From Sepioteuthis lessoniana (Eukaryota; Mollusca; Cephalopoda; Myopsida; Loliginidae): DNA of 64,000 bases. Position numbers and translations under genes: made by a program. Shown here piece after piece: positions 21,608 to 33,479 of this stretch. Under the pieces are notes generated by a model. The model had not been told where the DNA came from. It made no database searches and saw nothing but the letters and a program-made list of their open reading frames with translations. Each line of letters opens with the position of its first letter. The stretch's first letter is position 1. The DNA lies in the NCBI GenBank assembly GCA_963585895.1, contig OY757904.1, positions 67,717,333-67,781,332 on the forward strand. The letters run 5' to 3'.

Positions 21608-22080
21608 GCAGAGTGTTTTCTTTAGAGTGTCCAGAAACGACGAAAGAAGAAAATCATTGAAAGAAAGCCCCCTTTCCACCAAAAAACACCGTTGTACTAT
21701 TGTGAGTGAATCAATAAAAAGCAATAGCACAGTTAATTCAGGTTTCGAATCTATATCGTAAGTACCCACCCACTTTATTTTATATTTTCTGAGCCTTAAT
21801 TTTCCATTTTGTTTTAATTTTTCTTTCGTTTGTTTGATTATTATGTAATAGGTCTTGCTAATTTTCATTTTACTAGGATTGTAACCGTTGTATTTAAGCT
21901 AAAAGGATAGCGGGGAGAGGAGGTGATGTCTGAACTATCCGCTCTAAATAAAAGCTTATTAATATCATGTCAACTATTATCGAAATGATATAACGATACA
22001 ACTTTTGCAAGGCAATTGTGGTTAGGAATTCATAGTAGGTTGAAGAACATTAAAACAGAAATATCAAATAGTTAAATGTA
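21607..22080. other. Unassigned DNA
   Basis: No recognisable feature. It is T-rich from 21770 to 21860. Confidence 0.5.
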
Positions 22081-22097
22081 AGAGAGTGTTTTTCTTT

Positions 22098-22286
22098 TTA
22101 ATCAGAAACCACGGGAAGCATCATGGTGGACATGGGATATGGCGCATGAATCCATTGTGGATCCAACGGCATACTTCACCAGATTCTGGGTTGATGAACC
22201 CTATCGGTCAACAGCCTGCATCAAACAGTTCAGCCAGAAAATTACTGCCACTCATCTACAAGTGTGGCGACTACTGATGAGACTAA
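22098..22286 (+). other. GC-richer, coding-like block of unknown nature
   Basis: This roughly 180-bp block is visibly less AT-rich than its flanks. It is preceded by a pyrimidine-rich stretch ending TTTTTAATCAG, which resembles a splice acceptor. Two frames are open. One reads KHHGGHGIWRMNPLWIQRH, then TSPDSGLMNPIGQQPASNSS, ending YKCGDY at 22277. The other reads WWTWDMAHESIVDP and TRFWVDEPYRSTACIKQFSQ, ending near 22286. I recognise neither protein. It could be a captured exon or another retroelement fragment. Confidence 0.25.
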
Positions 22287-22479
22287 TCTAGCCATTATTT
22301 TGTTTTTTCTTTCGTTTTGTTTAACTTTTCTTCTATCTGTGACCCGCTAAAAAGTTTTCTTATTTAAAGAAAACTTGGACACGTCTGTGTCAGGTGCGCA
22401 GATTTTAAACAACCCCTCTTTATACCACAATATACCACCTATGAGGAAAATGCCGAATCAAAATATAACGCAACGTGTA

Positions 22480-23218
22480 AGCTAGGCAAAGGACCTGAGA
22501 AACTGAATCTCTTCTAATGGACAGCACAAAACAATGCCATTAAACCATTTATATCAAATCACGTATAGATAAGAACCAACAAATCAGCAAATGTAAATCA
22601 TGTGGGGGAAGAGACGAAGCGAGCAATAACATAATAAGTGACTACAGCAAATAAGCATAGAAAGAGTTTACGACTAGACATGACTTGGTGGGCGAGGTGA
22701 TCTGCAAGACATTTTAATTTTATCACACGAACAAATGGTATATGAACAACCCAAAATCTGTCCTGGAGAATGTGACGCACAAAACCCACAAAACCGTAAG
22801 GGATTTGTCATACAAACGAATCATCTTACTTCGACCAAACGACAAGACCTTATAATAATCAACAAAATAAAAGAGAACTTGGACTTGGCTGTTCCGGCTA
22901 ACCACAAAGTAAAAGTGAAATAAAGTGAAAAGAATGATAAATACCTCGACCTTGCTAGGGAATTGAAAAAACTGTGGAACATAAAAGTGACGTTTATATC
23001 AATTGAAATTCGTGCGATTAGTACAGTCGTGGAAGGATCTATTAAGGGACTAGAGGACATGGAAATAAGTGGAGTAGTGGAGACCATCCAAACTACTGCA
23101 TTATTGAGATCGACCTGAATACTGAGAAGAGTTCTGGAGACTTGAGAAAACTTGCAATCACTCAAACTCCAGTGAAAGACTATCAGCGTTTTCTGATGTG
23201 AAAAAATCTCAAGAAGTA

Positions 23219-23266
<48 letters not shown>
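22480..23266 (+). mobile_element. RLE-type LINE, copy 4 (zinc-finger to 3' end, (TAA)n tail)
   Basis: The copy begins with a worn CCHC-like region (CKSCGGRDEASNNIIS, about 22590-22640). It continues through a W(V)G-type block, a YEQPKICPGE region (consensus NPESVLENE) and THKTVRDLSYKRIILLRPND pieces. The LDLARELKKLWNIKVTFIS region is near 22960. The end is ATACTGAGAAGAGTTCTGGA, then CTCAAACTCCAGTGAAAGAC, and an (AAT)n tail at about 23219-23266. Frames shift repeatedly. A Cys-His finger followed by the endonuclease is the C-terminal architecture of RLE-class LINEs. Confidence 0.75.
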
Positions 23267-23689
23267 TGTTGTCCGCAAGAAGAAAATGGTGTGGCAAGTA
23301 TTAGATTTCGCAATTCTAAAGGATCACTGACTAAAAATGAAATAAAACAAAATTTGGATAATTTTCATATACCAGCGATATGAAAATAATATGGCATGTA
23401 AAGATGAGAGTGATACCAATTAATGATGAGGACATTAGAAACAGTAACAACATAATTAAATATAAGAAAGGGACATTTCAATCTGAGGAGGACCGAAAAC
23501 CGTCTAAGCTGAAGCACAACAGAGATCTGTTACTGAGAAAATCATGGAAATCTAGGGAGATATCCTGTCAACCATAATTCTCCGAAGACCACCAAAACCT
23601 TCAACCTGACTGTTACCACTGCCCCTGTCATATCCCCCTGTTTTTTCTGCTATCGATTAAGACCAAAATATTTGTCCAGTTTTTCCCTT

Positions 23690-23975
23690 TTTTAGCTCTG
23701 GAACGTTAAATCCATTAAATGACATGATTTTTCGTCTTCTTAATTAGCACAATATATGGTTTTCAAGTGTATTTGTGGTATTTCGGTTTGTATCAGAAAG
23801 TCCCATAGAATTTCATGAGTCTCATTTTTAGTAGAGGTTCTGTTTTGTGCTTATACCATTTATCAGCATGGACTAACATTAGTCACTTTCACATTTCTCC
23901 TTGGATAACCTTTCCCACCCAATCATATGTAGACTTGTAATACTTTTTGGGCAATTTTCCTACTTTATATTATCG
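23690..23975 (-). mobile_element. RLE-type LINE, copy 5 (internal fragment)
   Basis: On the minus strand the frame reads YDWVGKVIQGEM and then HADKWYKHKTEPLL with METHEILWDF-like sequence. This is the segment between the CCHC finger and the endonuclease in this family. It is the first minus-oriented copy of the cluster. Confidence 0.6.
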
Positions 23976-24257
23976 TGAATAACTGTTTTATTTTTGTCAC
24001 CACATTATCAATTTTTGCTTTGCTATTAGTTCTTATGGCATATTTTTTACTGCAGTTAAAAGAGATTTCGGCTTGCTCTAAAGTTTTCAACTCAATAGCT
24101 ATTATCATTATTATCATTAACGGCGTTGTTTCTATTATTGTTGCTGTTGGTGGTATTATTTCCACAATACTGTAGTGATAATCTCAACAACGTCTTTTTG
24201 TTAAGTAATCATATTTAAAATAAATAATTTGTAAGCTGCTGTAGGTTTCAAATTACT

Positions 24258-24301
24258 TATAATCATCATCATCATCATCATATCGTGCTGGTAGCACGGA
24301 T
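24258..24301 (-). repeat. Very short APE-LINE 3' tail fragment
   Basis: (ATC)n followed by ATCGTGCTGGTAGCACGGAT matches the last bases of the APE-type LINE, as at 39.94 and 46.28 kb (ATGTCGTGCCGCTAGCACGG). Only about 40 bp of the element is present. Confidence 0.7.
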
Positions 24302-24524
24302 ATTGAACAGTTCTATAAGATACATAGATGGGACTCTAAGAGGTACTACGAATTCGAGTCGGAGTGGACTGGGGACGTAATGAAGGGGTACCACACATTC
24401 ACCAAAGCTCCAAGACTGGAGCCTCATAATAAGGTACATTTATTTAAGCAGTTTCAGGTATTGCTGACTTTTGGAGAGCGTCAATATATTTGGAAATGCT
24501 TATCCGTTCTTGAAACATCTTGAA
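24296..24524 (+). other. Coding-like open frame of unknown origin
   Basis: A stop-free frame of about 75 codons (stop at about 24522) reads STDIEQFYKIHRWDSKRYY, then EFESEWTGDVMKGYHTFTKA, then PRLEPHNKVHLFKQFQVLL. It is rich in aromatic and charged residues and less AT-rich than its flanks, as real coding sequence would be. No start codon lies at its 5' end, where it joins the LINE tail fragment. I do not recognise it. It may be part of an old retroelement or a captured exon. Confidence 0.25.
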
Positions 24525-26035
24525 TCTCCTGAGTATAAAGCCCAATACACGAATAGCAATGAGAATAACCATGGTGCAGAACTCTCATATTCGTGACACT
24601 TCAACCATCAATTCAGCATGTTTCGTAAAATTGTCATTATCGTTTATTGTAACCCGACAAATGTATGGGATAGCAATGTCAATCATAGAACCCACTCTAA
24701 CGTTTTCCTTGGTAAGGATTTGATCAAATAAAAATAACCGATAACAAGGTCACTCTTCTTTCGATTTGAAGTGATTCCACTACTATGATACCGTTTGCTG
24801 GTTTCAGTTGAGTTTTTTACATATGTTATGGGGGCATATGTATATATATTTTGCAAGCATTTCCTAGAAATTGTGTGAAAACAACTTTTATCACTCATAT
24901 CTCATACCTTATAATGAGTTAAATAGCAACCTCTTAATGAGTAGCAGATTAAAGTCAAGACCACTGATATAATAAGACTAATTATTAGTATATTGATTGT
25001 ACGTTTTTACACTTTTTTTTACTGGTAGGCCTTCACTGAAGTCTAAATGTTTGCAAGTTTTCATAGTATCTTTTTCTGGTCTTTTACCCACGTTTGAATG
25101 ATCCGTGTGTACATTTAAGTCAAAGATATTTTTCACCGAATCATTTTCTAAGATACATTTGACTTTTCCAGTTTGCTGCATTTACATATGATTACCTAAC
25201 TGATCTTTTTTACCGCATAGCTTAAACCGGAAATCATTCTGTCTATAATCAACTGATTACTAAGGGAGTTAGACAGAGATAGATTTCCAGTGAGATGGAC
25301 ACTTATATTTTTCTTGTCATTAGTGTAATCTGCTGACATAGCTGTGGTTGATTGCTGTAGTTTTCTCAGCTCTCCAGGATTCTTCTCATAGTGTGGTTTA
25401 TCACAGGAGTGCTATGGTCTGGAAACGATTAATTCTACCACGTATCTATTCTTAATATTTTTTCATGTTCTTGACAATAGCCATTTAAATATAGTCTTTT
25501 CATATTGATCTCTTGAGTAAGGCCATGTATATAGTCATTCATTTTTTTCCAACTGTCACTGCTTCTGTGTTCCTCTCGTCAATTCTAAGATATGTTCATC
25601 GTATTATGCCTGAGAGACTGCACATGTATATATTTGGTTACATTTCTGCGGCAGATTTTATTTTTTGGAGCTTTTTTTTTTGTTTTCCATCGGTAAATAA
25701 TAATTTTAAATCCTGTTTGCGTTTTGTCTTTAATTTCTGTTAATTTAAATTTAACACATTTCAAAATCCAAAGTCATTTTCATCATTTTTTTCCTTGTTG
25801 CATTGATTTCATTTTCGAGTGGTGTTAATCATTTTAAGGTCTTAGTTCTTTATTCATTCAATATACACTTTATGGGTTTTTCTATAGTAACATATTACCA
25901 CTGTCTTGGCTCAAGTTTCTAAAAGTTTGTATTAGGATCACCATTTCATTTTTTTTCTTAGTTATACTTTTCATATATACATGAATTGTTTTCTTTTCTT
26001 GATATTTTATACATTCTTCTTCTTTATAATTATTT
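24525..26035. other. Mostly unassigned; one possible LINE crumb
   Basis: AGCTCTCCAGGATTCTTCTC at about 25357 resembles the minus-strand 3' end of the RLE LINE. Nothing else is identifiable. Confidence 0.4.
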
Positions 26036-26039
26036 CTTT

Positions 26040-26235
26040 TCGATTTTTCGCACCACTATTAGCCGGTGGTTTGAGTGACAGCAAATATTCCCAAGTCTCC
26101 AGGACTCTTCTCGGTATTCTAGCCGATCTCAACAATGCTGTAGTAAGGGTGATATCCTCTCGTCCCCTTATTTCCTCGTTCTCCAGTCCCTGTACTAATA
26201 CTTAGTTGACTGTACAAGGAGCATTAATTACAATA
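26040..26235 (-). mobile_element. RLE-type LINE, copy 6 (3' end only)
   Basis: The + strand reads GTGACAGCAAATATTCCCAA, GTCTCCAGGACTCTTCTCGG and TATTCTAGCCGATCTCAACA. This is the reverse complement of the consensus 3' coding end (LLRSARILRRVLE). It is truncated on its 5' side at about 26235. Confidence 0.65.
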
Positions 26236-26269
26236 TTTGTAGTGTATTTCTAAGCCAAGATTTAATCAG

Positions 26270-26825
26270 TAGGTTTCACTGGATTCTGAGTGATAGTGCA
26301 CCTCTTAAAGTCTGCAGGACTATCCTATAAGTTATTGGTTGTCTTAACACTATTGTAGGCCGGTTCTTCCTCTGATTTCTATTTCCCCGGGTATTTTCAA
26401 ATCATCTGCGAACTATCCTAAACATACAAATTGCATTTGGTATCACTGAAACCCTCATATTCCTGAGCGTTCTTATTTCTCGGACAATTTCCAAGTATTT
26501 TACTTTATTTTCTTTTTCTTATATTTTTACATTATAATCAAATGGAACGGCAAAATCCTCCGGTTAACAATTTCATGTTTTCCTTGCTAATTAACATTAG
26601 AGCTGAGCTTCTGGTCGGGATTAAGTACTATGTTTATATCTCATAATCCCGGAGAATCTTATCGGTTTCCTGTTCTAAGACGGATTCTGTTTTGGGTATA
26701 TACCATTTTAAGTAAAAATTGAATATCTTGGAGAATTTCTTGTGTATCACCTTTCCTACCCATCCATGTCTGTCTTGTTTTTTTGCTATTTTACTGCTTC
26801 TTTGAACCTTTTCATGTATTTTCCA
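26270..26825 (-). mobile_element. RLE-type LINE, copy 7
   Basis: The minus-strand frame reads RHGWVGKVIHKKFSKIFNF, then LKWYIPKTESVLEQETDKIL and RDYEI. Later pieces are KYLEIVREIRTLRNMRVSVI and a worn 3' end near 26290-26340. It lies between two other copies of the same orientation. Confidence 0.7.
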
Positions 26826-26827
26826 CC

Positions 26828-26828
<1 letters not shown>

Positions 26829-26893
<65 letters not shown>

Positions 26894-26922
26894 CATTATT
26901 ATTATTATTATTATTATTTTTC
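26829..26922. repeat. Palindromic (AAT)n(ATT)n microsatellite
   Basis: About 65 bp of AAT/TAA units switch at TAATCATTA to about 25 bp of ATT units. The ATT part is the (AAT)n tail of the minus-oriented LINE copy on the right. The AAT part is inverted relative to it, so the tract can fold on itself. Confidence 0.95.
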
Positions 26923-27510
26923 ACTCATTTTCGAGTTTTTCAAACCAGCGTCAGTCGATAGTTTCTCACTGGAGTTTGGGTGCGAGCAAGTCTCCTCATG
27001 TTTCCAAGACTCTTCTCAGTATTCTGGCTGATCTTGATAATGATAGAGTTTGGATGACCTCTACTCTTCCTCATATTTACCAGTCCTTCAGTCCCCTTAC
27101 GAATCTTTTGGTGACTGTACCAAAAGCAGAAATGACAGTTGGTATCTCCATCACCTTCGTGTTTCACATATTTCTACATCCTTATCAAAGTCAACGTATT
27201 TATCTTTCTTTTTCATTTCTTTCACTTTTACTGCGTGAATGCAAAGTCCACGATTTGCGATGTTCTCTTTTTTCTGTTGATCATTCCTTGGTTTGGTTGT
27301 CTGGACGTGATTAAATGATTCGTATGTATCTCAAAATCTGATATGATTTTGTGCATGTCATTTTCCAGGTCAAATTTTGGGTTGTATATAGACCATATGT
27401 TCGTATGAGCAAATTTTTTGCACAATTCCCAGTGGATCACCTTACCTACCCAGTCGTATCTGGTCTTATAATTTTCTGTGCTAGTTTGCTGCTTTAGCTT
27501 ATTATGTGAT
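26923..27510 (-). mobile_element. RLE-type LINE, copy 8
   Basis: On minus, from the right, the frame reads YDWVGKVIHWELCKKFAHTN, then NPKFDLENDMHKIISDFEIH, TNHLITSRQPNQGMINRKKR and TSQIVDF (27460-27240). Nearer the end are WYSHQK and the 3' coding end (ILADLDND on +). It finishes at the (AAT)n tail. RQP..I.N.....IVDF occupies the place of the endonuclease core. Confidence 0.75.
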
Positions 27511-27647
27511 TGAGCGTTTAATCCCTGTTACCATATAACTTACATCTGTGGTTTTGTTGTATCTTATTTATTCATGTTTTGATATGTTTAGTCCAGTTTG
27601 AGTTAGTATTATCCTCAATTTTATCTTCCATTGCTTTGTCTGTGGTT

Positions 27648-27725
27648 TCTTAGTAGTAGTAGTAGTAGTAGTCTTACGAGGTTTTGCACTGTACTCTCCT
27701 TAGTATTCCGGCCCATCTGAAAGTC
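27648..27725 (-). mobile_element. RLE-type LINE, copy 9 (3' crumb) with (TAG)n
   Basis: About seven TAG units (27650-27672) precede CTCTCCTTAGTATTCCGGCC, a worn reverse complement of the LINE 3' coding end. Confidence 0.45.
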
Positions 27726-29368
27726 AACGTAAACTGTAAAAAATCTAAAATGAGTTAATGCTCAAAAGGCAGTCATAAATACCCACTAAGAAATATTCAT
27801 GAAAAGGAACCAAGATAAAATATCAAAATTGAATTAATAAGATAAAATAAAGTTGCATAACCCTAATTTGTAAGAACGATAAATAATAATATGGGAGGAG
27901 TTTAAACATAGAAAATTTTAAAAAATTAACGTGCAAAATATATACAGATTAAAGGTGACAGTTTAAATCAGTAAAACTAAACACGACAAAAAGCATTAAA
28001 ATAAGCCAATCTTGAAACATTGGAATAAGAGAAATTATATGTAAGTTTCAAGACGCGAAGAAAAAATACTTGGTGATTTTTTTGTTGAGGTCTGTGAAGA
28101 TAAATTCTGAAAAGAATACATAATTTCAAATTATACCCATCTCTAGCATAAGAATCAGAATCAATTATGCGATGGTAAAAATCGAAAAAAAAAACGAAAA
28201 TAACCTTGTCTCTCAGAAGAAAGAAGACAAACAGTTTATTCATAAGTAGCAGAATAATCCACAATAATTTTTGAACCAGAAACAATTAACTAACAACATA
28301 TATTCAGGAAAGGATAGTCAATCTACTAGTACTCGATCGCACACAATTTATTTTTAGAGACATGAAAGTTTCTACCTGAAAATAAAAACACTTCTTAAAT
28401 AATAACATTTTGATATTATAGCCTGTCTCCGACTTATAAAAAAGGAAAAAAAAGACAAAAGCAAACTCCCAAAAGACAACAGAAAAAAAAAATGCAAAAA
28501 GAAGAAAAAAGAAGAAGACAAAGCACTCATTTGAATTTTCAGTCTGCGATTGGAAGTTTTGTCTTATTTCGATTGCTGTTATTGACAAGCTGTCTTCATT
28601 TTAAATTGATACATCTTTGTAAATACCAACATGGGATAAAGCCGAAGAGGAACTTTTTAAAATCATCGTGTCGCCGGTTTCTTGGCGACCCATCTTTTAT
28701 AATGTTGGCCAAGTTTATGAAATAAATGAAAATAAGATGTGATCAATAAGCCCAGTGCCTGACACGGATATAAGCAGACATTTTATATGAAATTCTGATG
28801 CCATAATGCACAATACTTGTCATAAATTGTAAACTGTTTACTTAAAGACGCGTAATATGTCAACAATTATTATTTGTCGTGTAGATCGCCTTCTAATTGA
28901 TAGTTTGCACAATTATTTATGTACTTAAATGTAAAAAATACTTAGCTATGACGGAAAACTAATTCCCTTTGCGAAGTAAGGAAAAGTATCACGGTGGTTC
29001 TCCTACGAAGAAGTATTTGACAATAAATAACGAATGAATGTTGATTTGCTATTAAAGAAAGAATCCAAAGAAACCAAATCTATCCAAAAAGAACGTCAAT
29101 ATCCACAGCAATTGATAATTGACTGAAAAACTGCGAATATACGTTATTTTATGGCAGAAAGTTTACAATAATAAGCAAATGCAGCAAATCAGGATTACAT
29201 GACAGTAAGTGTATGTATGACTAGATTACAAGATGATCCAAAATGAATTGCGTAAGAGACTAAAAATTGCCAATAATGAAAAACAATATACGCTGAAACA
29301 AGAATATGTGAAATAATTGAGAGGCATAAGATATTTTAAGAAATTGGGTCAAAACAGATCTGCGTAAT
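27726..29368. other. Unassigned AT-rich DNA
   Basis: The open frames at 27977-28588 (minus) are A/T-driven and show no motif. No repeat family is recognised. Confidence 0.5.
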
Positions 29369-29370
29369 GT

Positions 29371-29935
29371 AATTTGGTTTGGTTTGATTAGGTTTGATAA
29401 GTTTGGTCTTTTGCCATACCAACTATTATTGGTTATTTATGCCAAATCTTGTTTTTACATATATATTAAATATATGATTTGTAAACACATTTTGTCGATA
29501 AACACAGTTAAATGATCAGACAGTTCTATTTCTAACAATTCAATCAAGCCTTTGTCAAAGTTTTGTTATGTATCGCTAACAATTCAATTAAACAACAGTC
29601 ATTTATTTCTACACAGTTAAATGATCAAACATATTTTTCAAACAATTCCATTTATCATGTCATTTGCTTACATAGTTTAATTATCAACCAGTTCAATTGA
29701 CACCTGAAAGTGTCTTATCTATGATAGGACACTTTCAGGTGTTACCACTCCGGGTCTGGGTAGACCCAGGAGCAATGGCAATGAAGTGGTATTTCAGATT
29801 CTTCAAACCCCAGCATTACTGGAATCTCATTATCAGATTTTTTTTGTCATATCTAGGACAATCGTAGGCGGGTTCTTACTCCTTTGCAGAGATGCAATCG
29901 ATGTATTTTACAGCACCAGTCGACTGGGCTATAAT
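29371..29935 (-). repeat. GGTTT-tailed repeat, copy 3
   Basis: It has worn GGTTT units (29371-29405), GCCATACCAACTATTATTGG and ATTTATGCCAAA. Tandem units follow (CAGTTCTATTTCTAACAATT; AACAATTCAATTAA). The GC-rich block is GTGTTACCACTCCGGGTCTG, GGAGCAATGGCAATGAAG and GATGCAATCGATGTATTTT. It ends at CGACTGGGC. It contains an extra 15-bp perfect hairpin at 29700-29742. Confidence 0.7.
29700..29742. repeat. Perfect 15-bp inverted repeat
   Basis: ACACCTGAAAGTGTC and GACACTTTCAGGTGT are separated by 13 nt. Other copies of the host repeat lack the left arm. Confidence 0.95.
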
Positions 29936-30233
29936 TATTGTAGGTTAGAAAAACAAACTTAATGAACTTGAAAAAAAAATCAACTAGTTTAGCTTGCTGT
30001 TCCGGCCAGTCATTTTTAAGGAAGAACGTTAAAAATTGATAAATATTTTGATTTTTTTTCCAAAAGATTTAAAGCTAAAAAAGTGAGTGGCAAAAGTAAG
30101 AGAAAGATTACAGACTTCCAAACTACAGCACTGTCCACCTAACACACGGACTGAAAGTAATAATGAGGAAATTACGTCATCTTTTTTAAAATCCTAATGT
30201 ACAACAATGTATGAATTGGAAAGTACTAATCAT

Positions 30234-30234
<1 letters not shown>
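29936..30234. other. Unassigned AT-rich DNA
   Basis: I see nothing here. Confidence 0.5.

Positions 30235-30291
<57 letters not shown>
30235..30291. repeat. (CA)n microsatellite
   Basis: About 56 bp of CA. Confidence 0.98.
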
Positions 30292-30294
<3 letters not shown>

Positions 30295-30683
30295 AAAAAT
30301 AAAAAAACTGCGTTTTCCCGTGTCAGATATGCTTCTAAGTGGCCTGAAGTATAATTAATTTTCTTATTTTCGTTTAAAATTGCTTATTAAAAAAGATAAA
30401 AGTCTTTATGTTAAGATCAAAATGAGCTGAATTGCATATCATTATTTTTAGTGATGATTCAAATTATGTTTAATCATCGTTTTTTTTTTTTTTGTTTATT
30501 TACTTTTTTAAAAGTCAACAACAATTTTACTGCTATCGTACATAATTATCTGCACTGGTAACAGTGTTGTTATGGTACACGTCTTTCCAGTAAGAGGGAA
30601 TTAAACAATCAATGACATAAGTATTTTTTCTCTTAATTTTTGAAAGCTAACTTTTTAGTTTGGCTGTTCACATGTTTTCACTT

Positions 30684-30685
<2 letters not shown>

Positions 30686-30755
<70 letters not shown>

Positions 30756-30758
30756 CAA
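30686..30758. repeat. (CA)n microsatellite with one slip
   Basis: A CA run is interrupted once by CC at about 30731. Confidence 0.98.
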
Positions 30759-30769
30759 GTAAGTAGATT

Positions 30770-30992
30770 TGTAGACTGTAGTCGAGAGTGACACAAATAC
30801 TCCTTTTTTCATAATCTACTACAGGGAGGTTTAGAGGAGGGCGCTACTCCTTTCCCTAGATTACTCCACTTTACCCATGATCGTGTCTTATAATGCAGGT
30901 AGTTAAACAAGGAGGCACCCAGTAAAATTTTTTGAGTCTTTTGTTTCACTCGACCTTGGATTGAACCCAGGTCACACGGGCCATTTGCGAAC
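30770..30992 (-). repeat. SINE-B copy
   Basis: The minus-strand order is a head near 30985 (ATGGCCCGTGTGACC), box B as GGGTTCAATCC, then AAAGACTC, GGTGCCTCCTTGTTTAAC, TTATAAGACACG and GGAGTAATCTAGGGAAAGG, AGTAGCGCCCTCC. It lies between two CA tracts. Confidence 0.75.
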
Positions 30993-31042
30993 ATACGTTA
31001 CAATGTTTATCTCTGTGTGTCTGTTTGAACCGAAAAGTAGTA

Positions 31043-32110
<1,068 letters not shown>

Positions 32111-32114
32111 GTCT

Positions 32115-32562
32115 TAACGCAGTTTCTTCCAGGCAGCGGTCACATCGATACTGCTATATCGATGCACTACATGGACGCTAACAAAACGGCTGGAGAAGAA
32201 ACTGGATGGCAATTACACAAGAATGCTGCGTGCAATCCTCAACAAGTCCTAGCAGCAGCACCCCACAAGACCCCAACTGTACGGCCACCTGCCCCCTTTC
32301 ACGAAAACTATTCAAGTTAGACGAACCAGACATGCAGGACACTGCTGGAGAAGTAGAGATGAACTCATAAGAGATGTACTCTTATGGATCCCCACACATG
32401 GCCGCGCAAAAGCAGGACGACCTGCTCGAACGTACATTCAGCAGCTATGTGAGGATACAGGATGTTGTCCTGAAGACCTACCTAGGGCGATGAACGATAG
32501 GGAGGAGTGGCGAGAGAGGGTCAGGGATATCCGTGCTACCAACGCGATATGATGATGATAAT
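32115..32562 (+). mobile_element. APE-type LINE 3' end
   Basis: The coding part is in broken frames: HYMDANKTAGEETGWQLHKN (consensus TKRLEKKLDGNYT), a QQVLAAAPHKTPTVRPPAP region, TNQTCRTLLEK (consensus RRTRHAGHCW), then the block that yields GRPARTYIQQL-type sequence at about 32415-32445 and DDRE-W-RV. It ends at GATATCCGTGCTACCAACGC followed by a short ATGATGATG tail. This is the C-terminal end of the LINE ORF. It is 5'-truncated, as is usual for LINE insertions. Confidence 0.8.
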
Positions 32563-32702
32563 GAGCAATATTATAACACGAGGAAAAATTCTTTGCCAAA
32601 AAGTTTTAAAATGATTACTAAGATTCTCCCTGTATGTAAAACACTTCTACCAAATACACTCAGCAGAAAAGCAGTGGTTCATATTTTAAATGGGAAATAT
32701 AT

Positions 32703-33000
32703 ATGTATTTACATATATATCATATTTACCCAACCCCTCCGTTCGGGCAGGATATGACACATGGTCAATTTTTAAGTGAAGTCTAACAAGTTTGAATTCA
32801 GAGTTTTCCTTCTCCTAGACTAGCTGCCTCACCAAGGCTGAAGAACTAGTCTACCCTACTATTTTACCCATAACTGGAGGGAGAATAATTGGATTTATAC
32901 CTTTCCCAAGGGTTCTTGTCTAGAATTTGAACTCGTGTCCATTTCCTACGACGATAACCATTACACCACGGGCACCTCCATCATGTATTTACACATATAT
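32703..33000 (-). repeat. SINE-A copy with intact target-site duplication
   Basis: The SINE body is 32721-32982 on minus. It begins GGTGCCCGTGGTGTAATGG (box A), with a box-B region GAGTTCAAATTC, the middle CCCTTGGGAAAGG, the CTTCAGCCTTGGTGAGGCAG block and the tail GGAGGGGTTGGGTAAATA. It is flanked by 18-bp direct repeats ATGTATTTACAYATATAT (32703-32720 and 32983-33000, one mismatch). Target-site duplication confirms retroposition. Confidence 0.9.
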
Positions 33001-33202
33001 CTACAGTTTGATACATCCTGCTAAGCGTACTGTTTTTCCTAATAGGAAATAGTATTGGCGACTGGAGTACAAATCTTAAACAAAGTCGTTTTTGCTTCAC
33101 TTCACTCTAAAGTCGTTGTGAAAAGCTTTAATCAATCTGTTCTCCACCCGGACTTTTCAGCATGGTTTAAGCAACCAATCAAAGGGGAAAAACCCTGATT
33201 TT

Positions 33203-33478
33203 TAACCAACTATACGGTCACTATTCAAGCTAGACGAACCAGACACGCTGGACACTGCTGGAGAAGCAAGGACGAGCTCATAAGTGATGTACTCCAGTGG
33301 ACCCCCCATATGGCCAATCAAAAGCAGGACGACCAGCTCGAACATACATACAGCAGCTATGTGATGATACGGGATGTAACCCTGAAGACCTGCCAGAGGC
33401 GATGAATGATAGGGAGACGTGTAGAGAGAGGGTCAGGGATATCCGTGCTAGCCGCACGACATGATGATGATGATGACA
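33203..33478 (+). mobile_element. APE-type LINE 3' end, short copy
   Basis: CTAGACGAACCAGACACGCT, GGACACTGCTGGAGAAGCAA, CGACCAGCTCGAACATACAT, CCTGAAGACCTGCCAGAGGC and CGTGCTAGCCGCACGACATG match the copies at 32.4, 40.0 and 46.4 kb. The end is an (ATG)n tail. A stretch that other copies have near the start (CCACCTGCC...) is deleted. Confidence 0.8.
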
Positions 33479-33479
33479 C

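Noticed and set aside
21554-27314. Open frames with long runs of Asn, Tyr or Ile
   Set aside because: They come from (AAT)n tails of LINE copies; the adjacent non-repetitive residues belong to the LINE itself or its antisense.
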